Part shown: positions 35,183-43,347 of the stretch, piece after piece
Layout: each line of letters opens with the position of its first letter
Position numbering within the stretch: position 1 is the first letter of the stretch
Program-made: the position numbers and the translations under genes
Source: J027 sp034437655
GTDB lineage: Bacteria > Chloroflexota > Anaerolineae > Aggregatilineales > J027
Assembly (NCBI GenBank): GCA_034437655.1
Contig: DAOTTU010000080.1
Coordinates: 62,001 to 126,000 of the forward strand
Reading direction: 5' to 3'
Length of the DNA: 64,000 bases
Notes under the pieces: model-generated
Told to the model about the DNA's origin: nothing
What the model saw: only the letters and a program-made list of their open reading frames with translations
Database searches by the model: none

Positions 35183-36129
35183 GCGACCAGAACCGCACAA
35201 CAGACTGGGATCGTGTCGAACGCCTTTTGGGGCAAGCGGTTCTTGAACACCTGCAACAGCAGACCGTTGGCGTGATTGGGCTCGGCTCTGGTGGCGGCTA
35301 CGTAGCCGTGGCACTGGCTATGACGGGTGTGCAACATTTCGTTCTGGTCGATAATGACGTTATTGATGAGGCCAACGTCGTGCGCCATGTCGCTGACCGT
35401 CGCTATCTGGGACGATCAAAAGTTGAAGCTGTGCAAGACCTCATTCTGGCGCGTAACCCGGCGGCTACACTCACAACCTTTCAAGGGCGCATTGAAGACA
35501 ACCTTGATTTGTTAGATGGGCTTGATCTGGTTGTTGTTGGGGTCGATACTGAGGTCGCCAAGTTTGGTATCAATGCCGCATGCCTGGAGCGTGGGCTGAC
35601 AGCGGTCTATGCAGGTGTCTATGAACGCGGTGAAGGTGGCGATGTGGTGACGATTCGTCCCATGAATGGGCCGTGCTATGCGTGTTGGGCCGAATCTTTG
35701 CGCGAAGGCTATGTTTCGCCCAATCCTGATGGCTCCGGCAAACCACTGGACTATGGTCAAATACGCGAAGATGGCACGATTGAAGCGGAGCCGGGACTAT
35801 GGCTGGACGTAGTGCGCGTTGCGAACACGCAGGCCAATATCGCGCTGAATGTGCTGTTGCAAGGCACCGACGCTGCCCGACACTTGCCCGGTAATACGAT
35901 CATTATGGCGAATCAAGCTCTCGAGATCATCGCTGGCCAACAAACGGAACCCTTTTCCGCAGAATGGGTGAATATCCAGCGTAATCCTGACTGCCTGGTT
36001 TGCGGTGAGTACTATCAACAGGCAGCGGCCGCCGCAGAAACCCTTTCACTGGATGACTTGCTTGATCGCCAGCAATCTACAGCGCTTGATAATCTGGAAC
36101 AACAACAGGAAGGTGACCATGACGACTGA
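35179..36129 (+). CDS. ThiF/E1-like adenylating enzyme
   Basis: 316 residues. E1/MoeB/ThiF signatures: GLGSGGG at 34-40 (ATP), D58-N-D60, N66-V-V-R69, K81 in GRSKVEA, D123 in VVVGVDTE, and two zinc-binding pairs C166-x2-C169 and C272-x2-C275. Such enzymes adenylate the C-terminal glycine of a beta-grasp modifier. Besides the four zinc ligands the only cysteine is C135, which lies in a helix after the Asp motif; the stretch between the two CxxC pairs, where the transfer cysteine normally sits, has none. The acidic Gln-rich tail (285-316) is probably disordered. The gene overlaps JAB by 4 bp and the next gene by 11 bp. Confidence 0.88.
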   Translation: MSDQNRTTDWDRVERLLGQAVLEHLQQQTVGVIGLGSGGGYVAVALAMTGVQHFVLVDNDVIDEANVVRHVADRRYLGRSKVEAVQDLILARNPAATLTTFQGRIEDNLDLLDGLDLVVVGVDTEVAKFGINAACLERGLTAVYAGVYERGEGGDVVTIRPMNGPCYACWAESLREGYVSPNPDGSGKPLDYGQIREDGTIEAEPGLWLDVVRVANTQANIALNVLLQGTDAARHLPGNTIIMANQALEIIAGQQTEPFSAEWVNIQRNPDCLVCGEYYQQAAAAAETLSLDDLLDRQQSTALDNLEQQQEGDHDD

Positions 36130-36529
36130 CCGACAGAATCCAACCAACACGAACCAACCAGACAATAACGACCGCATCAAAATTCCAGTGGATGTGCAGC
36201 CGGATAATGCCGTGCCCGGGTCAGCGGGTGCGCCTTCATCAGCAGATGACGCACTGCCACCGCTCCCAGAAAATAGCACACAGGACACCCCACCAGACCA
36301 GCAAGATCACGAGGAGAACAGGGCGCAGATGAATGCCCGACTCGAGCGGCTGGGTGGTGAACCTGCTCCAGATATTACCCCAGAAGAGTTTGCACGGTTG
36401 CAGCAGAGCGGTCATCTACATATTGATGCGCAGGGACGAGTCCGCAGTCCGCGTTACAGTCGCGGTACTACAGATTCAGGGGTATCCCTGCGTAAGCGCC
36501 GGGCGTGGTATGGTTGCCACTACTGTTGA
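36119..36529 (+). CDS. Disordered 136-aa protein ending in a Cys-rich motif, last gene of the E2-JAB-E1 operon
   Basis: 136 residues from an ATG with AGGAAGG upstream, overlapping the E1 gene by 11 bp. Residues 1-75 are Asn/Asp/Pro/Gln-rich and surely disordered. The second half contains PDITPEEFARLQQSGHL, a basic stretch (RSPRYSRG, LRKRRAW) and the terminal YGCHYC. No beta-grasp fold is apparent, so it is not an ordinary ubiquitin-like protein, although its place in the operon makes it a candidate modifier, substrate or adaptor. The last 10 bp overlap the 3' end of the histidine kinase gene. Confidence 0.7.
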   Translation: MTTDRQNPTNTNQPDNNDRIKIPVDVQPDNAVPGSAGAPSSADDALPPLPENSTQDTPPDQQDHEENRAQMNARLERLGGEPAPDITPEEFARLQQSGHLHIDAQGRVRSPRYSRGTTDSGVSLRKRRAWYGCHYC

Positions 36530-38169
36530 CGTGGACTCACCACTGTATCACCGGGGTCGTGGGTCGGCTGCGGCAACCAGATGGTGAAGACAGTGCCGCG
36601 ATTGACCTCACTGCTAACGCTAATTTTGCCGCCATGCGCGTCGATAATCTCTTTTGAAATCGCCAGGCCAAGCCCGGTTCCCTGGCGACGAGCGCGGCTT
36701 TTGTCTACCTGATAAAAGCGTTCAAAAATGCGCGGAATATCCGCCGCTGGTATCCCTTCCCCTGTGTCTTGCACTTGAATTTCAATTCCACCGTGTACAG
36801 TTTGGGCTTGCAACCATACCTCACCCTCGGTTGGGGTGTGTTTGATGGCGTTGTCAGTCAGATTCGTGAACACCTGGGCCAGGCGGTCCCCGTCACCAGC
36901 GATATGTGGAAGGGGATCAATGTCGATGTGTAGAGTAAGGCCTTTTTGCTGCGCTTTGATTTGTAGGCTCTGCCCGACACTGGTCAAAATGCGCTGAATA
37001 TCAATCGTACTGCGCATCATATCCAACCGCCCCGACTGAATACGCGCCAGTTCAAGCAGGTCGCTCACCATGCGATTCATACGCAATGCTTCTGCTTCAA
37101 TAATTGATGCCGAGTTGCGTGCTTGCTCGCCTTCGGCTACACCTTCATAAATTGCCTGAGCAAACCCTTGAATACTGGTGAGCGGTGTGCGCAAATCATG
37201 CGAGACATTAGCGAGGAAATCACGCTGGGCTTGCTGCGTAATCTGGACCTGTTCGACCATCTGGTTAAATGTGCGCGCCATCATCTGCATCTCACCGGGC
37301 CCTTGAATAGGGGCACGATGGGTGTAGTCGCCAGTGGCGATGGCATTAGCGGTTGCGGCAATGTCGTTGATGGGGCGCGAAATCCAGCGCACAAGGATAA
37401 ACGATGCCATAAGCGCGAAAAATAGACCCACAATCGCCGCCTGAATCAACGCGAGGAAAATGCCATCACCTTCATATTCTTGCAAAATGGTGCCGATTGT
37501 GTGTTCGGGGAAGGGTTCGGCCGCCATGACTGAAAAGCCAAGCGCCTCCTGAGTATCTGTGACGGGGCCACAGGCGATTTCGACGCTTTCTAGCAGCACA
37601 CTGGTCGCGCTAAAGGGCAATATATCACTGAGGATACCAACACGTGGCAACATCGCAAACAACCATCGACTGCCATCGACATCTTCAAAGTTCCCCGTTG
37701 TGATATTCGTGTTTAAACGGTGTTCCGCAGCAAGCAATGCTTCCCCTTCGATATCGCCATCAAGCAAACGCGGATAGTCGCCCTGTTCGGCTGTGTCCCA
37801 CACGATGCAATTGCTCCCACTCAAGATCAGGAAGCGGGTATCTGTTGCTTCTGCTTGCTCGCTAAGGGTTTCGCGCAGGACCATATTGGCTGTGTCGCGG
37901 GCAGTGTCTCTATTTTCGAGTCGATCTCGCAAGCGCTCACCGGGAGGGCGCTCATCGTCATTGGCAGCGACATTGCGCATAGCGTTATAGCGTTCGAGAA
38001 CCGTGCTGGTTGTGTCCAGTAAAACGGCTGTTAGATCAAGTGAGGCGCTATCGGTGTTGGGTGGGTTGGCCCGCAGAACCAGCAACAGCGCCACCCACAT
38101 GATGAGCAGACTTACAATAAGGATCAAACTGAATGCAGCAAACATCCGAAATGTGAGACGGTTCATCAT
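36520..38169 (-). CDS. Membrane sensor histidine kinase (HAMP-HisKA-HATPase)
   Basis: 549 residues. Membrane helices at about 12-33 and 240-262 flank an extracellular sensor domain of about 205 residues without recognised motifs. HAMP follows (RWISRPINDIAATANAIATGD, residues 261-281), then a DHp domain with phospho-acceptor H324 in NVSHDLRTPLTSI, and an ATPase domain with N-box NLTDNAIKHTP, G1 DTGEGIP, F-box FERFYQVDKSR and G2 GTGLGLAI. No response regulator gene is adjacent, so its partner is elsewhere. A 74-residue gene starts the same transcript. Confidence 0.95.
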   Translation of the reverse strand: MMNRLTFRMFAAFSLILIVSLLIMWVALLLVLRANPPNTDSASLDLTAVLLDTTSTVLERYNAMRNVAANDDERPPGERLRDRLENRDTARDTANMVLRETLSEQAEATDTRFLILSGSNCIVWDTAEQGDYPRLLDGDIEGEALLAAEHRLNTNITTGNFEDVDGSRWLFAMLPRVGILSDILPFSATSVLLESVEIACGPVTDTQEALGFSVMAAEPFPEHTIGTILQEYEGDGIFLALIQAAIVGLFFALMASFILVRWISRPINDIAATANAIATGDYTHRAPIQGPGEMQMMARTFNQMVEQVQITQQAQRDFLANVSHDLRTPLTSIQGFAQAIYEGVAEGEQARNSASIIEAEALRMNRMVSDLLELARIQSGRLDMMRSTIDIQRILTSVGQSLQIKAQQKGLTLHIDIDPLPHIAGDGDRLAQVFTNLTDNAIKHTPTEGEVWLQAQTVHGGIEIQVQDTGEGIPAADIPRIFERFYQVDKSRARRQGTGLGLAISKEIIDAHGGKISVSSEVNRGTVFTIWLPQPTHDPGDTVVSPRQQ

Positions 38170-38196
38170 GTGCCTGATAGCTTTACTCGTGAGCGG

Positions 38197-38421
38197 TTAT
38201 TTTTCACTGATTGTGACGGACTGAAACACCAGCGTCAGCCGACGCGTGCTGCCATTTTCGTCATCGCCATCAATATACACACGGTCTACCAACAGCGGGT
38301 CATGGGTGTTGATACAAAAATTGAATAGTTCTTCGAGTGTGTTGAATGGCTGCGCAACTTCTTCGAGTCCTGTGTCTTCATTCCATTGCCGAAAAACGAC
38401 TTCGCCACCTTCTAGAGGCAT
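38197..38421 (-). CDS. Small protein with beta-beta-alpha-beta-beta pattern, unknown
   Basis: 74 residues, with AAGGGAAA eight bases before the ATG. By eye the order is strand (GEVVFRQW), strand (EEVAQPF), helix (TLEELFNFCIN), strand (VDRVYIDG) and a long strand (RRLTLVFQSVTISEK). That pattern is compatible with a small alpha/beta fold, including a beta-grasp, but the C-terminus ends in SEK without glycine. It is 27 bp upstream of the histidine kinase gene on the same strand, so the two are likely cotranscribed. Confidence 0.65.
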   Translation of the reverse strand: MPLEGGEVVFRQWNEDTGLEEVAQPFNTLEELFNFCINTHDPLLVDRVYIDGDDENGSTRRLTLVFQSVTISEK

Positions 38422-38576
38422 AACGATTTTCCCTTATTTGCGATAAACTTTGCCGCTAGTGTACAGGTGGACGTTCTACAGCTACAAGCCCGGGCATCAG
38501 TGATTGTTGAGATGCATCACAATGGGTTATGGTTATAAAAATGCTGATCGTAGTTAAACAGTGCAGGTGAGTCGGT

Positions 38577-41351
38577 GTGTTCATAAAACGTCTTTTGCTC
38601 CTATTGATCTTTTTTGGTGTGGTGGCTGTTCCCGTGCGCAGTACCGCCCAAAGCGATGAACGTCAGCGCTTGCAACTGGAAGAAACGACAGACCGCCAAC
38701 TTCTGTCCATAACCACAACTGACGAGGCTGTGCTTGTAGCCGCCGGGACTTACCTGTTGCGTTTTACACCAGGCACCACTATGCGCGACACACAACTTCA
38801 ACTAAATGGCACCATCCGCGCCCTGGTCGCCAATACCGATCATGCATTTGCACTTACAGCCAACCACATCATTGTTATCAATTTGCAAAATTTTCAGGTT
38901 GTGCATGAAATTGCTGGTGGTGGTGAAGAAATCGTGCTGCACCGGGATCATCTGTTGCTCTTGAATGCGGACGCTGGCGTGCGTCAATATCGTATTGAAC
39001 ATGACGGGCACTTACAGCTACAACGCGACCTGGCGACGATGAACCGCGTCAAAAGCGCGGCTGTGCTGGATGACGGGACCGTCTTGATTGTTGATCAAGC
39101 GGCGGGTTTTGAAATTTTTGTGCCACAACTTACGCCCATGATGTCAGCACTGCTCCCGTCTATGAGTGCGGAACGGTTACTGGTGCAAGGTGACGTTGTG
39201 TTGGCGTTAGACGGTCATCGCCTGCAACTCCTGGACGTCTCAACTCGCTCTACACCGCAACCGATAGGACACTACGCCCCGCTCCATGATGCACGACATG
39301 CTGCAACCTTTGGTTCCTTCGTGCTTGTCGCTGATGCCAGCGACGGGCTTAAAGTGTATCACGAGGACATGACCTACCTGAGTGGGGACATCCGCAACAG
39401 TGCGCAATATGTCGCCGTAGACCCGTCCGGGCAGTGGGTTGTAAGCAGTCAGCGTGATGTGGTCGTCATCTATGACGCCCGTGTATTGCCGAACCTTGAG
39501 CGGCGCACCACACTCCCTGTCTGGGACACTCCGGGACGCATCAGCTTTGCGCGCGATGGGTTGGCGCTGGTCGCAGTCGGTGATGGTGGGCTGGCCGTGA
39601 TTGACCTCGCGCAGCAAACCATTCTGGCAGGCTTACCATTTTCTGGCCCGGTGATGCACGTCCTGCCACACCCGCAGCTTGACTTGTGGTATGTGCTGCT
39701 TGGGGACGGGCGGTTGCTAACGTTGCGTTTTGACCGTTCTCGTGGACAGGTAGACACCATTTTCAGTGAATTTGATGCCCCGGGTCAACCCAGCATGTTA
39801 GCATTGCAAGACGAGCGCTTAGTTGTGTCAGCAGGCCGGGCGGGTGCGCTTATCCTGGACATTTCCAATCCCGGGCAACCACAATTTGAATTGAACATTG
39901 CCGCGTTAGAAAGCGTGCAATCTGTCCATTTCAGCGCCGGGCAACTTGTGCTGCACGATGGCATGTGGCTGCGTGGCCTTGAGGCAACAGGTAGTGGTTT
40001 CGGTCAAACATTCGTCGCCACACTCGCGGAGCCAGGCTGGGTTGCATCGTCTGAACGTGAACTGTTGCTGGGGGGTGGTGTTTCTCTTGCACGCTGGCAA
40101 CCCACACAAGCCGGGTGGGAGGCCACAACGACCTATCGTGCGCCGCAAGCATTCAGCGATATGGCATTTGCAGGCGACAATGTGATCCTTGCTGGCACCG
40201 ACGGTCAGCTTCATGCGCTCAACATTATGCAACCCGCCCAACCGCGCCTTGTTGCCACTTATGCAACCAACATCCCACTCACAGAGCTGGCAATGTTGGC
40301 AAATGGGGCACAATTAGAGGCAATCTTGCGCGAAGGAACAACCGCTGTGCATCGGTTCCCCCTCACAGATAGTGCTGCTGAGCCAGGCGTACTATATCGC
40401 GTCCCGGCACCTCGTCAACGCTTCAATCAAACCGACGACACACAAACACTTTCGGCCACATCATCAACGCTGGACGTTACCAGCCAGCTTAGCACCTCCG
40501 AAGGGCGCTTCATCGGGACACGGGACGGCCAGTTACTCCGCCAGCCTGACACCGCTTCCAGCCCGACAGGCATGATTGATGGGCTTGACACCCCTATACT
40601 GGGCATTGCATCCACCCACGACCAAACACTCTTGCTCAGCCTGGGTGATGCCGGGTTGGCATGGGTTGATGTCGAGAGCGAGAGCATCATCCGACGTGCC
40701 GAAGACGTCACCGCGCTGCAAGCCAGCCTTGACGATAGCGGGGAGTGGTTGGCTGTGGCAACGGGCCGCTGTGGATTGGCGATGTATGCTGTTGATGACC
40801 TGACATTGTTTGCACTTGCGCAAGATGGCACCGTGAGCGATGTGCGTTTTGTGGATGCACAGACAGTAGAAGCAATGGTTGACGGTTATCCTGCTAAATA
40901 TGCCTTCGATACAACGGCCACAACGCAGGTGCTTCCTTCGTTTAGCGTGCAACTACAATCACCCACCGCTACAGCTCTACGTTGGCAAAGTGCGGCCGAT
41001 GGTTGTGTGCCAATCGAGCATGAGGTACTTATCAATGGCAATGTCGTTGACCGCACCACCGCAACTACTTATCCACGCGCCAGCTTGCCTACCACACAAT
41101 TTAGCTGGCAGGTCATCGCCGTGGACCCTTTCGGTAACCGCAACCCCAGTGCTGAACAACTTGTTGAAGTAGACACCGCCGGGTGGCTCTCGATTGCGCA
41201 GCAATATCAACCCCTGCCGCGTCGCAGTGACACTTCTGTAATCACATCGAACAATCTGCCGTGGTACCTGCTCGGCGGGGTGCTGGTCTTGTCAGGTGTT
41301 GGTGGTTTATGGGGATTGTACCGTCTCTGGCAAGTTCGCGGCGAGTTCTGA
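38577..41351 (+). CDS. Large exported propeller-repeat protein with C-terminal membrane anchor
   Basis: 924 residues from a GTG start. A signal peptide spans residues 1-25. Residues 30-790 are many short beta-repeat units similar to LVIVD/WD-type propellers (GDVVLALDGHRLQLLDVS, GDGGLAVIDLAQQ, GRAGALILDISNPGQPQ, GDAGLAWVDVESES), probably two or more propellers. A fibronectin III-like or Ig-like segment follows near 800-885 (PTATALRWQSAADGC, FSWQVIAVDPFGNRNPS). One membrane helix at about 895-917 ends in a short basic tail. Predicted topology: outside repeats, membrane anchored. Function unknown. Confidence 0.85.
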   Translation: MFIKRLLLLLIFFGVVAVPVRSTAQSDERQRLQLEETTDRQLLSITTTDEAVLVAAGTYLLRFTPGTTMRDTQLQLNGTIRALVANTDHAFALTANHIIVINLQNFQVVHEIAGGGEEIVLHRDHLLLLNADAGVRQYRIEHDGHLQLQRDLATMNRVKSAAVLDDGTVLIVDQAAGFEIFVPQLTPMMSALLPSMSAERLLVQGDVVLALDGHRLQLLDVSTRSTPQPIGHYAPLHDARHAATFGSFVLVADASDGLKVYHEDMTYLSGDIRNSAQYVAVDPSGQWVVSSQRDVVVIYDARVLPNLERRTTLPVWDTPGRISFARDGLALVAVGDGGLAVIDLAQQTILAGLPFSGPVMHVLPHPQLDLWYVLLGDGRLLTLRFDRSRGQVDTIFSEFDAPGQPSMLALQDERLVVSAGRAGALILDISNPGQPQFELNIAALESVQSVHFSAGQLVLHDGMWLRGLEATGSGFGQTFVATLAEPGWVASSERELLLGGGVSLARWQPTQAGWEATTTYRAPQAFSDMAFAGDNVILAGTDGQLHALNIMQPAQPRLVATYATNIPLTELAMLANGAQLEAILREGTTAVHRFPLTDSAAEPGVLYRVPAPRQRFNQTDDTQTLSATSSTLDVTSQLSTSEGRFIGTRDGQLLRQPDTASSPTGMIDGLDTPILGIASTHDQTLLLSLGDAGLAWVDVESESIIRRAEDVTALQASLDDSGEWLAVATGRCGLAMYAVDDLTLFALAQDGTVSDVRFVDAQTVEAMVDGYPAKYAFDTTATTQVLPSFSVQLQSPTATALRWQSAADGCVPIEHEVLINGNVVDRTTATTYPRASLPTTQFSWQVIAVDPFGNRNPSAEQLVEVDTAGWLSIAQQYQPLPRRSDTSVITSNNLPWYLLGGVLVLSGVGGLWGLYRLWQVRGEF

Positions 41352-41430
41352 TGTTTTTCTTGCACACAATTGTCATAATCTACACAGACTAACACTGGAT
41401 AGAATACAACGGTAAAAGGACGTACTGACT

Positions 41431-43338
41431 ATGGCAGAGACATATACATTTCAAGCCGAAATCAAGCAACTGCTGCATACACTCGTACACTCACTGTACA
41501 CGGATCGCGAAATTTTCTTGCGCGAGCTGGTTTCAAATAGCTCTGACGCCCTGAATCGCGTACAGTTTGAAATGGTCAAGTCGCGAGAGATGCGTGACCC
41601 GGATGCTGAACTCGCTATTGAAATTGTTCCCGACAAGGACAATAACATTCTACGTATCATTGATACAGGTATCGGGATGACGCGGGAAGAAGTGATCGAA
41701 AATCTGGGGACTATCTCTAAGAGTGGTGTCCGGGCATTTATGGAACAGGCGAAAGCAGATAGTGCCACAGCCGAGGACATCATCGGGCAGTTCGGCGTCG
41801 GCTTCTATAGCATCTTTATGGTCGCTGATAAGGTCGAAGTCAACACGCTTTCTTTCGACAATGACGCCGAACCCGTTCGCTGGATTTCGGATGGTTCAGA
41901 AACGTACGAGATCGAAGCCGGTGACCGTGATGTGCGTGGTACTGAAGTTGTTTTGCATCTGAAGGACGACGCCGACGAATTTCTTGAAGACACGCGCCTG
42001 CGTCAGATTATTCGTACACATTCAAACTACGTTGCCTTCCCCATCTATATCGGTGAAAGCGAAGACCCCGCCAATGAACAGAAGGCAATCTGGCGGCGGC
42101 CTGCTGGCGAAGTGACGGACGAAGAATATCAGTCTTTCTATAAATCGCTGACACTGGACTTTACTGACCCGCTACTGCATATTCACACCAAGACCGATGC
42201 TCCGGTGCAGTTCTATGCGCTGTTGTTTATCCCTACCAGCCGCGAACCCAACATGTTCAGCCCGCGCAAAGAACCGGGCCTGCAACTTTATGCACGCAAA
42301 GTCTTGATTCAGAATTTCAGCACCGACTTGCTGCCAGACTATCTGAATTTTGTGCAAGGCGCAGTCGATTCCGAAGACCTGCCGCTGAACGTCTCACGTG
42401 AAACCGTGCAAGCCAACCGCGTCATGGCGAACCTGAAGAAAGCCGTGACAGGCAAGGTATTGCGTGAGCTGAAGAACCTTGCCAAGAGCGATCCTGAGAA
42501 ATACGCGGCCTTCTGGGGCGAGTTCGGGCCCTTCATCAAACAGGGTATGCTTTCGGACACGGAAAACAACGACCGTCTGACAGCGCTGCTACGCTTCTAC
42601 AGCACCGAAAGCGAAGACATCCTCACTTCACTTGACGACTATGTGCAACGGATGCAAGAAGTTGATGGTCAGGACACCATTTATTACATCCTCGGTGACA
42701 GCCAGTCAGTCGCAGCCAGTAGTCCGCATCTGGAACCCTTCAAGGCACGGGGCATTGAAGTACTCTACTTCACCGAAACCGTTGATAGCTTCCTGATCAA
42801 CTCACTGTTTGAGTACAACGACTACAAGCTCCAAAACGTTGACGACGCAAACCTTGACCTTTCGGAAGTCGGAACACCTGATGAGGACGAAGGTGACGAG
42901 AGTGAAAAGCTGCCAGAAGACGCCGTTGAACAGGTGAAGTCTGCTTTTGAAAACGCGCTCGGCGAACGTGTCCATTCTGTGCGGGTTAGCAAGGTATTGA
43001 CTGGCAGCAGCAATCCGGCGCGCCTGGTGTCACCAGAAGGCACGCTGGACCGCCACACCCAGCGCGTCTACCAGATGCTAGACCGTGATTACGAAGTACC
43101 GCGTAAAATCCTTGAGTTCAATCCACGGCATCGCATCGTACAGAACATTTCAGGCATGCTCAACGCTGGTGCAGATGATGATCTGGTCAACACCACCATA
43201 GAGCAACTGTACGAAAACGCACTGCTGCAAGATGGTCTACACCCCAACCCGGCTGAAATGGTGCAGCGCATTCAACGCCTGATGGAAGCGGCGACCACCC
43301 GACCCGGCACCCCTCAGCCTGACAATGCAACGGACTAA
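41431..43338 (+). CDS. htpG: Hsp90-family chaperone HtpG
   Basis: 635 residues, normal for bacterial Hsp90. The GHKL ATP-binding motifs are in place: RELVSNSSDALNR near residue 31, DTGIGMTREE near 77 and GQFGVGFYS near 121. The middle domain includes LPLNVSRE, and the C-terminal dimerisation domain is intact, with an acidic loop (GTPDEDEGDESEKLPED) near 480. It helps fold client proteins in the cytoplasm. AAAAGGA precedes the ATG. No CIRCE operator was seen upstream. It converges on the solute-binding gene with a 9-bp gap. Confidence 0.97.
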   Translation: MAETYTFQAEIKQLLHTLVHSLYTDREIFLRELVSNSSDALNRVQFEMVKSREMRDPDAELAIEIVPDKDNNILRIIDTGIGMTREEVIENLGTISKSGVRAFMEQAKADSATAEDIIGQFGVGFYSIFMVADKVEVNTLSFDNDAEPVRWISDGSETYEIEAGDRDVRGTEVVLHLKDDADEFLEDTRLRQIIRTHSNYVAFPIYIGESEDPANEQKAIWRRPAGEVTDEEYQSFYKSLTLDFTDPLLHIHTKTDAPVQFYALLFIPTSREPNMFSPRKEPGLQLYARKVLIQNFSTDLLPDYLNFVQGAVDSEDLPLNVSRETVQANRVMANLKKAVTGKVLRELKNLAKSDPEKYAAFWGEFGPFIKQGMLSDTENNDRLTALLRFYSTESEDILTSLDDYVQRMQEVDGQDTIYYILGDSQSVAASSPHLEPFKARGIEVLYFTETVDSFLINSLFEYNDYKLQNVDDANLDLSEVGTPDEDEGDESEKLPEDAVEQVKSAFENALGERVHSVRVSKVLTGSSNPARLVSPEGTLDRHTQRVYQMLDRDYEVPRKILEFNPRHRIVQNISGMLNAGADDDLVNTTIEQLYENALLQDGLHPNPAEMVQRIQRLMEAATTRPGTPQPDNATD

Positions 43339-43347
43339 CCCATAGCG

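Noticed and set aside
41352..41430. Possible CIRCE operator before htpG
   Set aside because: No TTAGCACTC-N9-GAGTGCTAA-like inverted repeat is found.
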